Shown: piece after piece, positions 30,052-40,989 of the stretch
Layout: every line of letters starts with the position of its first letter
Position numbering within the stretch: position 1 is the first letter of the stretch
Source: Picochlorum sp. 'celeri'
Taxonomy: Eukaryota; Chlorophyta; Trebouxiophyceae
Direction of reading: 5' to 3'
Length of the DNA: 64,000 bases
Assembly: GCA_010909725.1 (NCBI GenBank)
Contig: JAACMV010000027.1
Coordinates: forward strand, 310,001 to 374,000
Program-made: the position numbers and the translations under genes
Notes under the pieces: generated by a model
Told to the model about the DNA's origin: nothing
Databases searched by the model: none
What the model saw: only the letters and a program-made list of their open reading frames with translations

Positions 30052-30845
30052 ATGGCAGGTATGTACACTCTCGATGCATTTCATGGCCAGAGACGACGAA
30101 CGGCGAGCAGACATCGCATGGGAATGTGAAAGAAAACAGCGCTTCTTTCTCATCAGCTCAATAGCACAGACCACGCTGCCTAATAGATACAGTATATTCA
30201 TAAGAATATATAGGGAGGGAAATCAGAGACAGAGACGCAGTCATGTCCCATTGCCTGTCTAGCCGCCCCAGCCGACTCGCGACGATTGCTATTTCTTGCC
30301 GCCACTCGGGTCCACAATCGCTCATCTACTTGTTTTTTATATTGCAGGAAATAACGAAAAGGCCCGCAAGGCGGCCAAGTCTGTCAAGAAGAGCCAGTGG
30401 AAGAAGGCTTTGAAGCCTAGGTATAGCGTGGTGTTCCACAGACCAAAGACACTCAAGCGTACTCGCAGCCCAAAGGTTTCTCGCGTCAGGTATGGTATTC
30501 TTTTTCTTAATTTCTGAGCTTGGATGATGTCATGTATCTCATTCTGGCTTCTATACACGCTGCAGTGCACCAAAGCTCCAAAAGTTGGATGCCTTTGCTA
30601 TTATCAAGTACCCTCTCACCACAGAGTCTGCTATGAAGAAGATTGAGGACCACAACACACTTGTATTTATTGTTGACACCCGTGCCAACAAAAAGCAGAT
30701 CAAGGACGCTGTGTCCCGCCTGTATGACATTCAGACGAAAAAGGTGAATACTCTGATCCGACCAGATGGTCAGAAGAAGGCATTTGTTCGTCTTCAGCCA
30801 GATTATGATGCCCTTGATGTTGCAAACAAGATTGGAGTGATATAA
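30052..30845 (+). CDS. RPL23A: 60S ribosomal protein uL23 (L23a)
   Basis: Three exons, 30052-30058 (only 7 nt, ATGGCAG), 30348-30489 and 30566-30845, give 142 residues. uL23 sits at the exit of the ribosomal tunnel and contacts signal recognition particle. The N-terminal extension is basic ([16 protein letters not shown]). The conserved body follows: [58 protein letters not shown] and [14 protein letters not shown]. The tiny first exon is inferred from the start context and phase: it gives MAG then NNEKARK, with donor GTATGT and a 289-nt intron. Intron 2 is 76 nt. I found no snoRNA boxes in intron 1. Confidence 0.93.
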
Positions 30846-31171
30846 ATGTAGTACTCCTAGGATTATAGGATTAGTCGTGTAATATAATAAGAGCAAATAA
30901 AAGATGATTGTTGACAAAACAACCAGGGACTCCTTAAAAAGAATGTTGAACGGCGATCGCCGTTGATCTCGAGTGTACGGCCTACGCACCGTGTCGTAGG
31001 CTTCGAGTATGTCTGATCACAGGGTACCTTATCTGAGGCATTCATACATCTGCCTATGCATGAATGATAATTTTGACCTATATCTTATGACACCAAAGTT
31101 TCTGTCTTTGAATCATTGCAGATATCGATTTGCCACCTGCACACAGTGCACACTGCCTCCGTTGAGTTGCT
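30846..31171. other. Intergenic with palindrome and hairpin
   Basis: About 325 nt between uL23 and the HNH gene. After a TGTAA motif (30878-30882) come a 16-bp perfect palindrome AACGGCGATCGCCGTT (30949-30964) and a nested stem: outer CTCGA/TCGAG and inner GCCTACG/CGTAGGC (~30968-31008). A 16-bp palindrome is expected about once per 64 kb, so it is only suggestive. Confidence 0.45.
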
Positions 31172-32467
31172 ATGCCGGCTGTATCGAGTACGAAGAAGAA
31201 GAAGAAGAAGGACAAGTGCGGGTGTGATTGTAAAATCGGTTATATTTCAAGGAATAACTATCGACAACATTTGAAAGATCATCATTTACTCTTGGGTAAA
31301 AATGACGAGGGGAGAGATGAAGATACTGAAGTGGCTCACATAATAGCGAACGCGAACGGTGGCCCTGATCACCGAGACAACTACCTCTTCGTCTATGGTG
31401 GAAGCTTTAACCGCAAAACCAAAGAGAACTATGATCACATCCAATGTTACCTTGCTGGCAAGGATAGAACGATCAAAGCGGTGGAGATTGCACTGGAGGT
31501 TGCCGAGAACGAGAGCCTGCAGAGTAAAGAGCTCGGGTATATCGAGTGGAGAAACAATAAAAAGCCCACCATCTTCACAGAGTCGACCCTCTACAAGGAA
31601 AATAATTTCAGTAGTGAACGTGGCTCAGATCGGGCGCGTAGGATTGGTGAAAAGTTGTACAAAAAGGGTTTGAATGAGTGGGAGGCATTTGCCAAGACCA
31701 GTGACAGGACCAGCGTGTGCTGTAGGTATGGGTTTGCAAAGGGCCCTGTGGACACATTTAAGAAGCTCGAATTGCTCATTATCAACCTAAAGATCAATAT
31801 AGACATAACTCAATTCGAGAATTTGCGTAATGAAGCAGATGAACGAAAAAAGACGCTGAAAGAAATTCAGCTTTTCGGGCAACGAGTCAAAGTCAATGAT
31901 CTCAAGGCATGGGTACTGCAGCAGGTTCCTGTCAAAGACATAAAACCTAGATCAAATATAGTACCGCATTTGGTGAGACCCAAGCACATACAGGTATTCC
32001 CGAAAGAAAAGACGAAGCCTTTGGCAAAGGAAGAACTAGACAGTCCATCTGGAGATCCAATTGCTTTGGTTACATCAAGCAAACAAATGGAAGGATTCCG
32101 TGAAATCGACAAAAACCAAATCTGCGGAATTCATTTGAATATGGGATCGGCAGTCAAAGAATATCGTGGCACTGATAGAAAGGAAGGCAAATGTATTGCT
32201 CAGACAAACGATGGGCTTCAGTGTCAGAATAGGCCAAAACAAAAAACAGCCACTCAAAGCTCGATGGGACAGCTGTCAGGCGTTGAAAGTGCCCGAATAT
32301 GCACGCATCATAGGAAAATGGGACATAATGCTAAAGAGTATCGCGGTGCAGATCGCAAGGAAAATAAATGCATAGCCCAGAGAAAAGAGGGGAAGCAGTG
32401 CACAAAAAGTCCAAAGACTATGTGGGACAAGATCAAATCGATAGCTGGTCTTCGCGGTGAAGACTGA
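31172..32467 (+). CDS. HNH-nuclease-like protein with C-terminal Cys/His repeats
   Basis: Single exon, 431 residues. After a Lys run, a C/H cluster (Cys16, 18, 20, His33, His37) precedes an HNH-type core, AHIIANANGGPDHRDN, with His56 and Asn70 as catalytic/metal candidates. A middle part lacks recognised domains. The C-terminus holds two copies of a unit of type ICxxHxxMGxxxKEYRGxDRKE then KCIAQxxxGxQCxxxPK (~315-358 and ~383-420), resembling short Cys/His zinc-binding repeats found in nucleocytoplasmic large DNA virus and bacterial proteins. The protein is Lys-rich, unlike neighbours, and its frame looks more AT-leaning. Likely function: a DNA-binding nuclease of mobile or viral origin (inference). 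Second repeat copy ends at the stop without a closing C-H pair, so it may be truncated. Confidence 0.7.
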   Translation: MPAVSSTKKKKKKDKCGCDCKIGYISRNNYRQHLKDHHLLLGKNDEGRDEDTEVAHIIANANGGPDHRDNYLFVYGGSFNRKTKENYDHIQCYLAGKDRTIKAVEIALEVAENESLQSKELGYIEWRNNKKPTIFTESTLYKENNFSSERGSDRARRIGEKLYKKGLNEWEAFAKTSDRTSVCCRYGFAKGPVDTFKKLELLIINLKINIDITQFENLRNEADERKKTLKEIQLFGQRVKVNDLKAWVLQQVPVKDIKPRSNIVPHLVRPKHIQVFPKEKTKPLAKEELDSPSGDPIALVTSSKQMEGFREIDKNQICGIHLNMGSAVKEYRGTDRKEGKCIAQTNDGLQCQNRPKQKTATQSSMGQLSGVESARICTHHRKMGHNAKEYRGADRKENKCIAQRKEGKQCTKSPKTMWDKIKSIAGLRGED

Positions 32468-32937
32468 TCTAGAAGAATAAGCAATACAGGGGGCCCTTTT
32501 GCTTGATCTTCCAGGATAGATGTTGTTCGAAATCGAATATGTGGAGTACACAGGAGGAACTTGCTTGTAGTTCACTCCTGCTTGTGGAGCACATTGATCA
32601 ACAAGCATCGCCAGCTCACATGCAACCTTATGAGTTAGAAACCTTCACAGTGTAAGAGTGGACACATGGATGCAGATAACATGTCTCCCCCGAGCGCCTA
32701 TGCCCACCTTGGTTGCAACGACTCGATGCACATATGTGCCCAACATACATCACCCAACACCAGCTGTTGTCCGAAGAATTCCAAAATGCCTCTGTAACCT
32801 TTTGCGTCCTGTTCATTTTTATCTGTCATAACGATACAAAATTGAGATACTCATGCAGCGACGCACCGATCATCGCATGATTTAGAGTCAATTGTATTCA
32901 GAGAGATTAGGAGTTGGCCATAATTGCTGCGGTAGAG
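32468..32937. other. Intergenic, no gene seen
   Basis: About 470 nt after the HNH gene. No further Cys/His repeat is readable in frame after the HNH stop, and no terminal repeats matching the 5' flank of the HNH gene were seen. An imperfect GCTTGT/ACAAGC pair lies near 32580-32605. The frame of the next gene runs up into this region but lacks an ATG before 32938. Confidence 0.4.
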
Positions 32938-33819
32938 ATGGAGGCATTGGCGGATCTGGCATTAAAGAAACTTAAAGAGTGTAAAGGATCCCTTGGGGAT
33001 ATCGGAGATGCGCCGTTGGGTCTCTTGGAGCCAGTTTTGGTTGCTTGTGACGCGGAGGGACTGGACAGAATCGAAACATCGACTGCACGAGGTCATTCTG
33101 CTCGGGATCTATCCGAAGATACGTGGCCCTTGTGGTATAGATTTGTGAAAGAGAGTATGAAGGCGACTCTGAAGAAGAATGAGATACTGAAAGGGATTGA
33201 TCGACGCAAATATGTGACAGTTGGAGGGGATGCAGGAAAGGGCAGAAAGGTGAACGAATTGACGCCTCTGCGGCACCTTGTGTCGGCATCGGTGCCTCCG
33301 TTGGACTATAAGAGATTATACAAAGATATTGAGAAGAGGAAGAAGGAGAGGCTTGTGAAGAAGGGGGAGGCATTGCGGGCCAAATTTCGTGACTTGAAAG
33401 AAGAGAAATTGTCCAGGTGTGTCCATGTGCTTGATCATGCATCATCGCGCATCGCAAAGCATACAGCATCTCTTTCTAGAGGGAAGAACAGGAAACAAGC
33501 AAGTATGTCATCATCCTCTGCGTCTACACGTACGTGTATGAATCAGGATGTCTTGAAGAGCAACCGACAGGGGACAATGCATCGATTGTCTCAAAAGCTT
33601 GGTATACAGCCTCCTCCAGCCTCAAAGACGGCACACGAACAGTTTCTACAGAGGGCACAGAAACGATCAATGATACGACGCCATTGTCAGTCCAAAAAAG
33701 TGTTGCCAACAGCTGGGCAGTTACGGAGCCCTTCATCTACTCGTGACCAGACTGCCAACAACAAACAATCTGGCAACCGGAAACATACCCTGTCAAGTGC
33801 CTCTATATTTGATTCATGA
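32938..33819 (+). CDS. ELOA: Elongin A (RNA polymerase II elongation factor SIII subunit A)-like
   Basis: Single exon, 293 residues from the ATG at 32938. The N-terminal ~90 residues match the Elongin A core: LADLALKKLKECKGSLGDIG, APLGLLEPVLVACDAEGLDRIE and DTWPLWYRFVKESM. This includes the BC-box-like start that binds Elongin C, then the helical Elongin A homology region. The rest is basic and low-complexity with a coiled-coil KRLYKDIEKRKKERLVKKGE. Elongin A stimulates Pol II elongation and is the substrate receptor of a cullin ligase that removes stalled Pol II. The animal N-terminal TFIIS-N domain is absent, as in fungal Ela1. Stop is 45 nt from the convergent YqgF gene. Confidence 0.82.
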   Translation: MEALADLALKKLKECKGSLGDIGDAPLGLLEPVLVACDAEGLDRIETSTARGHSARDLSEDTWPLWYRFVKESMKATLKKNEILKGIDRRKYVTVGGDAGKGRKVNELTPLRHLVSASVPPLDYKRLYKDIEKRKKERLVKKGEALRAKFRDLKEEKLSRCVHVLDHASSRIAKHTASLSRGKNRKQASMSSSSASTRTCMNQDVLKSNRQGTMHRLSQKLGIQPPPASKTAHEQFLQRAQKRSMIRRHCQSKKVLPTAGQLRSPSSTRDQTANNKQSGNRKHTLSSASIFDS

Positions 33820-33864
33820 TATTCTTACTGTACATTTCTATTATTTATACAATACAAGTAAATT

Positions 33865-34686
33865 CTATCGATTGCGCAGACGGACGCGTAGTGCAGCTCC
33901 TGGGTCTGCAAAGAATGTAGAAAGAATGAGTGCCGCTGCAACAGAATCCTTTCTCCCTTTGCGCCGCTGTCCCGACCCAACGATATCTAATAATGCCCCG
34001 GCTTCCTGTGATGTACCCCTCTCATCTACAAGAAATACCCCTATAGAGTGCTTATCACTCAATGCTAATACTGTATGTGCAAAATTACGACATCGTCGCC
34101 CTTGCTGGGAATCAGTTGCCCTCTTGTACAGACTCCCTTGATGTGTCACCGGCAGTCCAACGATAATAGCATCACATTCTGTAATATAATAAGTGATATA
34201 AGTTATAACCAGCATAAATAAAACAAACAGAGCAATGAGAAGAAGAAGAAAACAACAACAACAACAACTTGAGAGACACGCACGTTCTTCCATGGCCACA
34301 TCCACCACATCCTGCGCCATCCTCATAAGCTCCACAATCCCCCCTCCCCGAATGAACTGCAACGGCCTGGGCGCCCATCCCATCGTACTCACCGCCACCC
34401 CAATATGCTTCCTCCCATAATCCACCCCCAGTGCCCGCCGCACATCCTTGGCTGGCAGAAACTTAAATTTGGCCTTCCCATCCGTGTGTCCCTCTGTTTT
34501 ATGCACTGGCATCTGCACCTTGACTCTCCTAAGATATTCCGGCATCTCTCCTTCATGTACAGCATGACACATGACGGTATTCCGAGACACATGACCACGC
34601 AACACCCTTTGTCTCTGTGGTGTATGGGTACCCCACAAGACCCACCCTCCTGGTCCATTCGATCGGCTCAATGTACTGCTGTGCAT
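33865..34686 (-). CDS. ruvX: YqgF/RuvX-family RNase H-fold nuclease, organelle-targeted
   Basis: Exons 34686-34284 and 34178-33865 (105-nt intron with a GTT/TTC-rich core) give 238 residues. YqgF/RuvX proteins process the 5' end of pre-16S rRNA in bacteria and have Holliday-resolvase-like folds; plant homologues are plastid-targeted. Conserved acids are present: Asp in ALGVDYGRKHIGVAVS, Glu in FLVDERGTSQEA and Asp in GRKDSVAAALIL, with the strand DAIIVGLPVTHQGS completed by the splice. The N-terminal ~85 residues are basic and look like a transit peptide (plastid or mitochondrion). The start is the ATG at 34686. Confidence 0.88.
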   Translation of the reverse strand: MHSSTLSRSNGPGGWVLWGTHTPQRQRVLRGHVSRNTVMCHAVHEGEMPEYLRRVKVQMPVHKTEGHTDGKAKFKFLPAKDVRRALGVDYGRKHIGVAVSTMGWAPRPLQFIRGGGIVELMRMAQDVVDVAMEERACLSSCCCCCFLLLLIALFVLFMLVITYITYYITECDAIIVGLPVTHQGSLYKRATDSQQGRRCRNFAHTVLALSDKHSIGVFLVDERGTSQEAGALLDIVGSGQRRKGRKDSVAAALILSTFFADPGAALRVRLRNR

Positions 34687-35161
34687 CAAGTATTTATTTT
34701 TTATTCATCCATTATTTTTTTATAACACTATTCTGATCGCAGATGGCTCATATCGCTACCATAGAGGAGACGAGTGGGATGATGCATGAACCAAGACTTT
34801 TGTTTAATCATTCTTTCGTTCTTCTGTCATCATGATTCACACAGGAGTACCATTAAGTGAGTACTAGAGTATATTTTGAATGTAAAACCGACAACGGAGA
34901 CGAGAATGCTGCCGCATGGGATCAATCGATTTCTCTCCAGGAGATTGTGATACGTCGCCCTTTGATCCAAGGGAGAATGAGAATTCTCCGTAAATAAACT
35001 CACCCGTGGTGTGGTACTTTTGCTTTTCGTATACACGTATACGCAAAAGAAAGACATACTGCAGTATATGTATCTCATTTTGACTAGACTGTACAAGACC
35101 CAATACATTTTCTTAAATTCAGAGAGACAATTCTTGTGTCTTTCTTTCAGAGTCGCTTTGA
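34687..35161. promoter_or_regulatory. Divergent YqgF/ankyrin-RING spacer with hairpins
   Basis: About 475 nt. A 12-bp stem with one bulged base and a 2-nt loop lies at 35023-35049: CTTTT then CGTATAC, loop AC, GTATACG, bulged C, AAAAG. Just downstream is a 12-bp palindrome ATACTGCAGTAT (35056-35067). Another GAGAATTCTC palindrome lies near 34979-34988. Nothing else was recognised. Confidence 0.45.
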
Positions 35162-36734
35162 ATGGGCCAGGGTCTGTCTCGGCAGGACAGGGCTCTGCGT
35201 CGAGCTATAGATAGGAATAGTACGGATTCTATCCGACAGGTGTGTGCCAGTCGATGTTCCTGTGTACCTCTAGGTTGTTTGTGGGTGCTTGGTTCAAAAA
35301 CACTCAACCCTTCAATTCATGCATCTTTATACCCAATATATGATTTTACAGATTGTTTCTGATACTCCGAAAGCGATTTTCAGCAAGAGCTTTTTCAAAC
35401 GGCGACCGTTGCTGTCGAGAGCAGTCAAGGGTGGCAACGTTATTACCGTCAGTACTCTGCTGTGGGCTGCTGAGCACCATTTAGGTGACGATTACAATAG
35501 ATTTATCAATGATGTTGATTTATTTGGGAATGGAGCGCTGCATATGGCGGCAAAGTATGGGAATACGACGCTTTTGAGGGTCTTGTTGGAAGAAGGAGCC
35601 AATCCGTTGTCTGCGAATAGACGTGGGAATACGCCGTTGCATTTTGCATGTGCGTATGCGAATGCTGCGTGCGCAGAGATACTGTTGGATTCTCGAGTGA
35701 CGCCTGCGGATGGGAGGGAAGTCGTGGCATCTCAGGCTATTGTCCTTGATAGAGTTGGGGAAACACGGTATATTGATGCGATGAATTCGACTGGCCTGAC
35801 GGCGTTACACCTTGCCGTGTTGAATTCGAGTCAGATGACGACTATTGTATTGGTGACTCGAGGGGCGCAGTTGGACTGTGGTGTTGGTAGGGGATTGGAC
35901 AGGCTTCCATATTTATGTGGTGGTTCCACACCGTTGCATATTGCAGCATCGCAGGGCGATGCACAGACATGTCTGATATTATTAGAAGCGCAATGGAGAT
36001 TTCCGGGACTGGAATTGCGTCGTATTAGAAATATTGTAGGGCTTACTCCATTGAACTGTGCATTATTAGGAGGGTATCATCATGTTGTGCGGATACTCGT
36101 AGATACACCTCGGAGAGAGAGGTTGTTGACATCTTCAGCAGCACAGGGATCCTCATCGAGTCATTTCCCATCATCATTGCGGCAACATATGCTTGGAGTG
36201 TTACAGAAAGCGCGACTTCTTGTGCTTCTTCGAGACATTGCTATGCATTGGAGAGCAGAAGGTGTTGCCAAGGAATCAGACTCGCAGATACTGGATTTGT
36301 ATGGAATATCCAACTTGTCCTACCCGAAAATAATAAAGATGCGCTCTCTGCTTGAGGATGAAGAGTCTTCACTACGGGATGTCTTGCATGGGTTTGAATG
36401 CACCCTTCGAGAAGACTCTCAACTATCATCTCTTGATGCCATCTCCAGAGAAGCGGCCAAGATGTCCCAAGATGATGCAGGTGCACCGCAGACATCAACA
36501 TGCACCTTTGCCACGCACGATACAGATGTACATGAAGACTGCCCTATTTGTATGGATGACTCTATGGAGGTGTCTTTTGAAACCTGTGGACATGAACTGT
36601 GTTTTGCCTGTGCTGCAAGCTTGTGTATGAAGCCAAAGGATGACATCATCTGTCCATTCTGCCGTGGAGAGGTGGAGAGCATATCTATATTACCCAAAGC
36701 TCGAGCATCAATGTCTGTATTGCATGGGCAGTAG
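35162..36734 (+). CDS. Ankyrin-repeat RING E3 ubiquitin ligase (XB3/XBAT-like)
   Basis: Exons 35162-35239 and 35352-36734 (112-nt intron, phase 0) give 486 residues. The N-terminus MGQGLSRQ fits the N-myristoylation consensus (Gly2, Ser6), as in plant XB3 and XBAT ligases, suggesting membrane attachment. Ankyrin repeats at ~75-300 include GNGALHMAAKYGNTTLLRVL, GNTPLHFACAYANAACAEIL, GLTALHLAVLNSSQ and GSTPLHIAASQGDAQTCLIL. A C3HC4 RING is near the C-terminus: CPICMDDSMEVSFETCGHEL, then CFACAASLCM and CPFCRGEV. The combination and order match the land-plant XB3 family. The 3' flank has a 7-bp hairpin CTTCTTG-AAA-CAAGAAG at 36765-36781. Confidence 0.88.
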
Positions 36735-36909
36735 CAGCAGCAGTTCCTTGCTTTGTTTTCTTTCCTTCTTGAAACAAGAAGAAGATGTGTCCTTCTTCTT
36801 CTAAAACAAGAGCTATAAGAAGAGAGAGAAATTTAGCTGTTCTAATATATACCAATAATAATCGTAATACTAGTTTGTAATGGTATAGTTTTACTGTAGT
36901 AAAATAGTG

Positions 36910-38226
36910 ATGGGAGGACAGAATACGCAGGTTGTCGTCGTTTTAGACTCTGGAGGAAGCACGTGCAAACTGGGCCTTGTGGGACAGGATGGCTCTGGTT
37001 CTGGTGCCATGAGGTATGTTATATATTTTTAAATCTATATTTCGAACCGTTGATGCGCCATCAATGAGCATGTGTGTTTTCATTTCAGGTTGTTTCCGAA
37101 TGCCATTGGCAAAGTCTCTGGGTCTTCAAAAAAGATTTTGGGGGAAGAGATACTGCAGATCAAGGATGTATCGTCTTTAAGTCTTAGAAGACCAGTGGAT
37201 CGGGGCTATGTCATTAATTGGGAGATTCAAAAGGAGATTTGGGGGTACGGTTTTAAGAGTCTGTTGGAGGAGCAGAAAGCAAAGGGAGGAGGGGTGGCTG
37301 GGATTCTTCTTACGGAGCCGTATTTGAATTTGCCATCGATGCGAGAAGCTGTCATGAAGTTAGTTTTAGAAGATATGAAGTTTGCGTCGGTGCTGCTCAT
37401 GTACCCGGCAACGTTAGCGATGTTTTATATGGCATCATCTATACCGAAAGAGGAGCGACGTGGGGGAGCCATGGAAGCTGGGATTGGTGTGGTCATCGAT
37501 ATTGGATTTTCGTATACTCATATTGTGCCTATTTTTGATTGGCACCCTATCAGGAGTGCTATTAGAAGGATTGATTTGGGTGGGAAGGCGTTGACAAATT
37601 ACATGAAGGAATTAGTGTCGTATAGATCTATGAATATGATGAAGGAGACATATCTGATGGAGCATATTAGAGAGGAGGTGTGCTTTGTTTCTCAGGATGT
37701 AGAGAGAGAATTGAAAGAGTCGAAGAGTAAAAAGTCGCCGTATAGAATCGAATGGTTTCTGCCAGATGGTGTGACATCAAAGTGGGGGTATATTCGGGAT
37801 CAATCTCAACCAAAAGGGCCAAAGGATCCGATTTTAGTGGTCAATAATGAGCGATTTATGGTACCAGAGGCGTTGTTTCATCCTTCTGATATCGGTATGG
37901 AGGAAGCTGGGTTGGCAGAGGCGTGTATGCAAGCTGTGCAGGCAACGCATCCAAACATTCATGGACTGTTGTATTCAAATGTTCTAGTTATTGGGGGTGT
38001 TGCCAAGTGTCCGGGTGTACGAGAGCGTTTATACACGGAACTTCGTCCGCTTGTTCCTGATGATTATGAATTGAATATTTGTATTCCAGAAGATCCAGAG
38101 ACTGTTGCGTACAGGGGAGGTGCTGTTCTTGCTGCATCCAGCCAGATGTTTCGCGCAATGGCTGTAACCCAGGAAGAGTTTTGTGGTGATCTTGGCATGG
38201 GAGCGTGCTCGAAATGGGACGCTTGA
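36910..38226 (+). CDS. ARP6: Actin-related protein 6 (SWR1/SRCAP subunit)
   Basis: Exons 36910-37013 and 37089-38226 (75-nt intron) give 413 residues. ARP6 is a core subunit of the complex that exchanges H2A.Z into nucleosomes. Key matches to ARP6 are VVLDSGGSTCKLGL, RGYVINWEIQKEIW, ILLTEPYLNLPS, GIGVVIDIGFSYTHIVPIFD, RIDLGGKALTNYMKELVSYR, ERFMVPEALFHPSDIGMEEAG and PETVAYRGGAVLAAS. The divergent nucleotide-binding loops (DIGFSYTHIVP instead of DSGDGVTH) are usual for ARP6. Its stop is 16 nt from the stop of the coiled-coil gene on the other strand. Confidence 0.93.
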
Positions 38227-38242
38227 TGATACATCAGTGCTA

Positions 38243-40989
38243 TTACTTTCTATACTTGTCAAAAATTGATGAAACAACCTTGCTCACAACGTGTGTGTGA
38301 CCATCATCACTGGCATTGCCAGTATCGGCAGGCAGGTCTTGATCAGCACTATTTGCTGACGCATCCAGTCCAGCTGCCTTCATTGCCGCAGCATTCGCTC
38401 GGCGCTTTTCCGTCTTAAGATCCGCTTCTAGGTTTTGAGATTTATTCTTCTCGTCTTCCAGGAGCTTCTCGAGCTGGTCAACTCTTAGTCTCAGTTCCTT
38501 CACATGCTCCTCTGCATCAGAGGCGTGTGCTGCATCACGTGAATCATCAGCACCTGGTACTCCATCTCGTTGCAATGCGAGGATCTCCTCCTTTGCCTTT
38601 TCAAGCTCTTGTTGCAGAGATTCTGCTGACTTCTCTGCGTCTTCTTTGGCGATTTCAAAGTCTCTTGCCAAGCTTTGTGCATCACTGGCTTTCATCTCTG
38701 CTTGAAGGGCTCTCTGCTCAAACTGCCCCAGCTTGTCCTCAGTCTCTGTGAGGGAGTTTCTCAAGTCCTCCAGTTGAGCACAGAGGTCGGCGTGGGCACC
38801 TTCAAGAGATTCAATCTTTCTCTCCTTGTCTTTTTGAACAGCAATCAGTTGAGTGATCTCTGTCTGCTTTGACTCAATCTCATCCTTTAATCCCACAATA
38901 CCTTCATTGGCCGCTGTCAGTTGAGCGTGCAGACTGTCCATCTTTTTACCAGACTGCTCTGCATCAAGGAGCAAATCTTCTGCCTGGTTGGATTTAGATT
39001 TCAATTCGGCAATTTCCTGTCGTAATGCCTTCAGCTCTTCCTCCCTGTGTTCCAGAAGGTCAGAAAGAGCATCTGCCCGGTCTGACTCTGCCCTCAACAA
39101 CTCCTTGTGGTCTTCCAGTTCCTGTTTCACAGCATCCAGGGATTGTGTTGCTTGTTTTGTTGCAGCAACTGCATGTACTTGAAGTTCCTGAGCTTCGCGG
39201 GCATCGCGTTCAGCCTTCTCTGCTCTTTCTTTCATTTTTTCCAAGTCATCTACAATCGTGCTTGTCTGAGACTCAAAGTCTGATGCATTCAATGCAGACT
39301 TCTCTGTCACAGACTCCACTGCACTCTTGGCATTACTCAAGAGCAGTTCCGTGTGCTCCAAATCTTTTGTTCTTTGAATCAAAAGCGTGTTCAACGAGTC
39401 CATCTCCTGGGTCAGATCTTTAATTGTTGCATCCCTGCTGGCAATGTCCTTTTCCAAAACAGATATTTTCTCCTCCAACAAGGCATTCGCTGACAATGCA
39501 GCATTTTTCTGCGCATTCTTTTCACCTCCATCAACGCTTAAAGCGGCCATCTTTGTTGTTGCCTCCTCAAATGCATTCGAGAGCTGATTGTGCTCTTCGC
39601 ATTTTGCCTTGAGTTCTTCCTGTGTAGATTCCAACTGAGCTCTCAATCCCTCCATTGACAACTCGGCTGCATCGCAGCGCTCTTGAGTCGCCTCAAGTCG
39701 TTTCAAAAGCTGAGAGGCGTCCATTTCTGCCTTGGAAGCAGTTCCAGCCATGGCTTGCGCATTTGCCTCGTTCATTTGTGCAACAGAATGGGCAGCATTC
39801 AACTTGGCACACAGTGCCTCAAATTGTGCGTCTGATGCCCTTTTAGATGCTTCCAAACTATCGTATTTCGCCTTCAGAGACGCAAACGATACGACCTTTT
39901 CATCCAATTCTTTTGAAAGCATATCCTTGTCAGCCAACGCTGCCCGAGCAGAATCTTTTGCCTTGTTGGCAAGCGCCAGAGCTTCGTCCTTGGCCCTCTC
40001 CATGGCCTCTCTCTCCGTCACAAGAGCATCAATTTTCTTTTGGAGTGCATCCGCATGGCTTGCCACTTCATCGGCATCCGATGCATGACGAGCAGCAAGA
40101 CCCTGAGACTGCCTCAACTGAGACTTCAATGCAGAGGAATCTTGTGCAGCCAACTCCCTCAATTGCATCACCTCTTCTTGGGCAGATTTATACCGACTTT
40201 CAGCCTTTTCTTTTGCATCTTGAGCCTGAGCTACAAGTTCTTGTGACATGGAGTACTCATTCTCCATGGCTGCCAACCTCCTCTTTGTCGACTGCAGCTC
40301 TGACATCAAACTCTCAGACCTATCCTTCCAGGTAGACACCTCATCATTCAGTGCCCTGACGCGATTCGCATCAAGAACCTGAGGAGATGCACCAAACCCA
40401 GTACTCGAAGCCAGCGGGGATCTCATCTTTGTCGGCCCAGCCGCACGCAATGTCTCCACCTCTTTCTTCAAATCCTCCACTTGCCTCATCAACTCGGAAG
40501 CAGCTTGGGAAGATCCTTCCTCGCCGATCGACACAGTGGATGACGATGGAGACCTCTCTGAAAAAGAAGATCTCAAAAATCCAGGAGACTCTGACCTAGA
40601 TGCCGAACGCGCGACAGGCTTTGATTTGAGCGACTGAATCTGCTCCTGCAACGATGTCACAGCATACTCCTTCTGCTTCACATCCTTCTTCAATTTTTCA
40701 GTCGTCTCTTCCAGCTTTGTACATAACGATGCTTTAGCCGCTTTTTCCTACATACAAAAAAACACGTGTCATCATGCACATCGCCCTAGCAATGCAGCAT
40801 GTAATAATACTATACACACAACTGAAAACCCACCTTGCGTAGCTCTGCAACCAACTTCTTCGTCTCCTCCAGTTCATGTTTGGTTTTATTCAACGTCGTC
40901 TCCATCATATCCATCTGTATCGTCTTTTTGGATAACTCCTCCGTCAACTTCTCCACCGGGGTTGCCCCCGATCCTTGCCGCCCAAACAT
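38243..40989 (-). CDS. Long coiled-coil protein, function unknown
   Basis: Exons 40989-40834 and 40747-38243 (86-nt intron, phase 0) give 886 residues. Almost the whole protein is heptad-rich coiled coil (Ala, Glu, Lys, Gln, Leu), from KLTEELSKKTIQMDMMETTL at the N-terminus to ~residue 840. A Ser/Pro-rich break at ~85-125 (SRSESPGFLRSSFSERS) could be phosphorylated. No head domain, membrane segment or nucleotide-binding motif is seen, so it is not an SMC or kinesin. Golgin-, basal-body- or cytoskeleton-type scaffolds look like this, but I cannot choose. The C-terminus (VSSIFDKYRK) is short and basic. Confidence 0.75.

Noticed and set aside
30059..30347. snoRNA in the first intron of uL23
   Set aside because: No convincing C/D or H/ACA boxes were found by eye.
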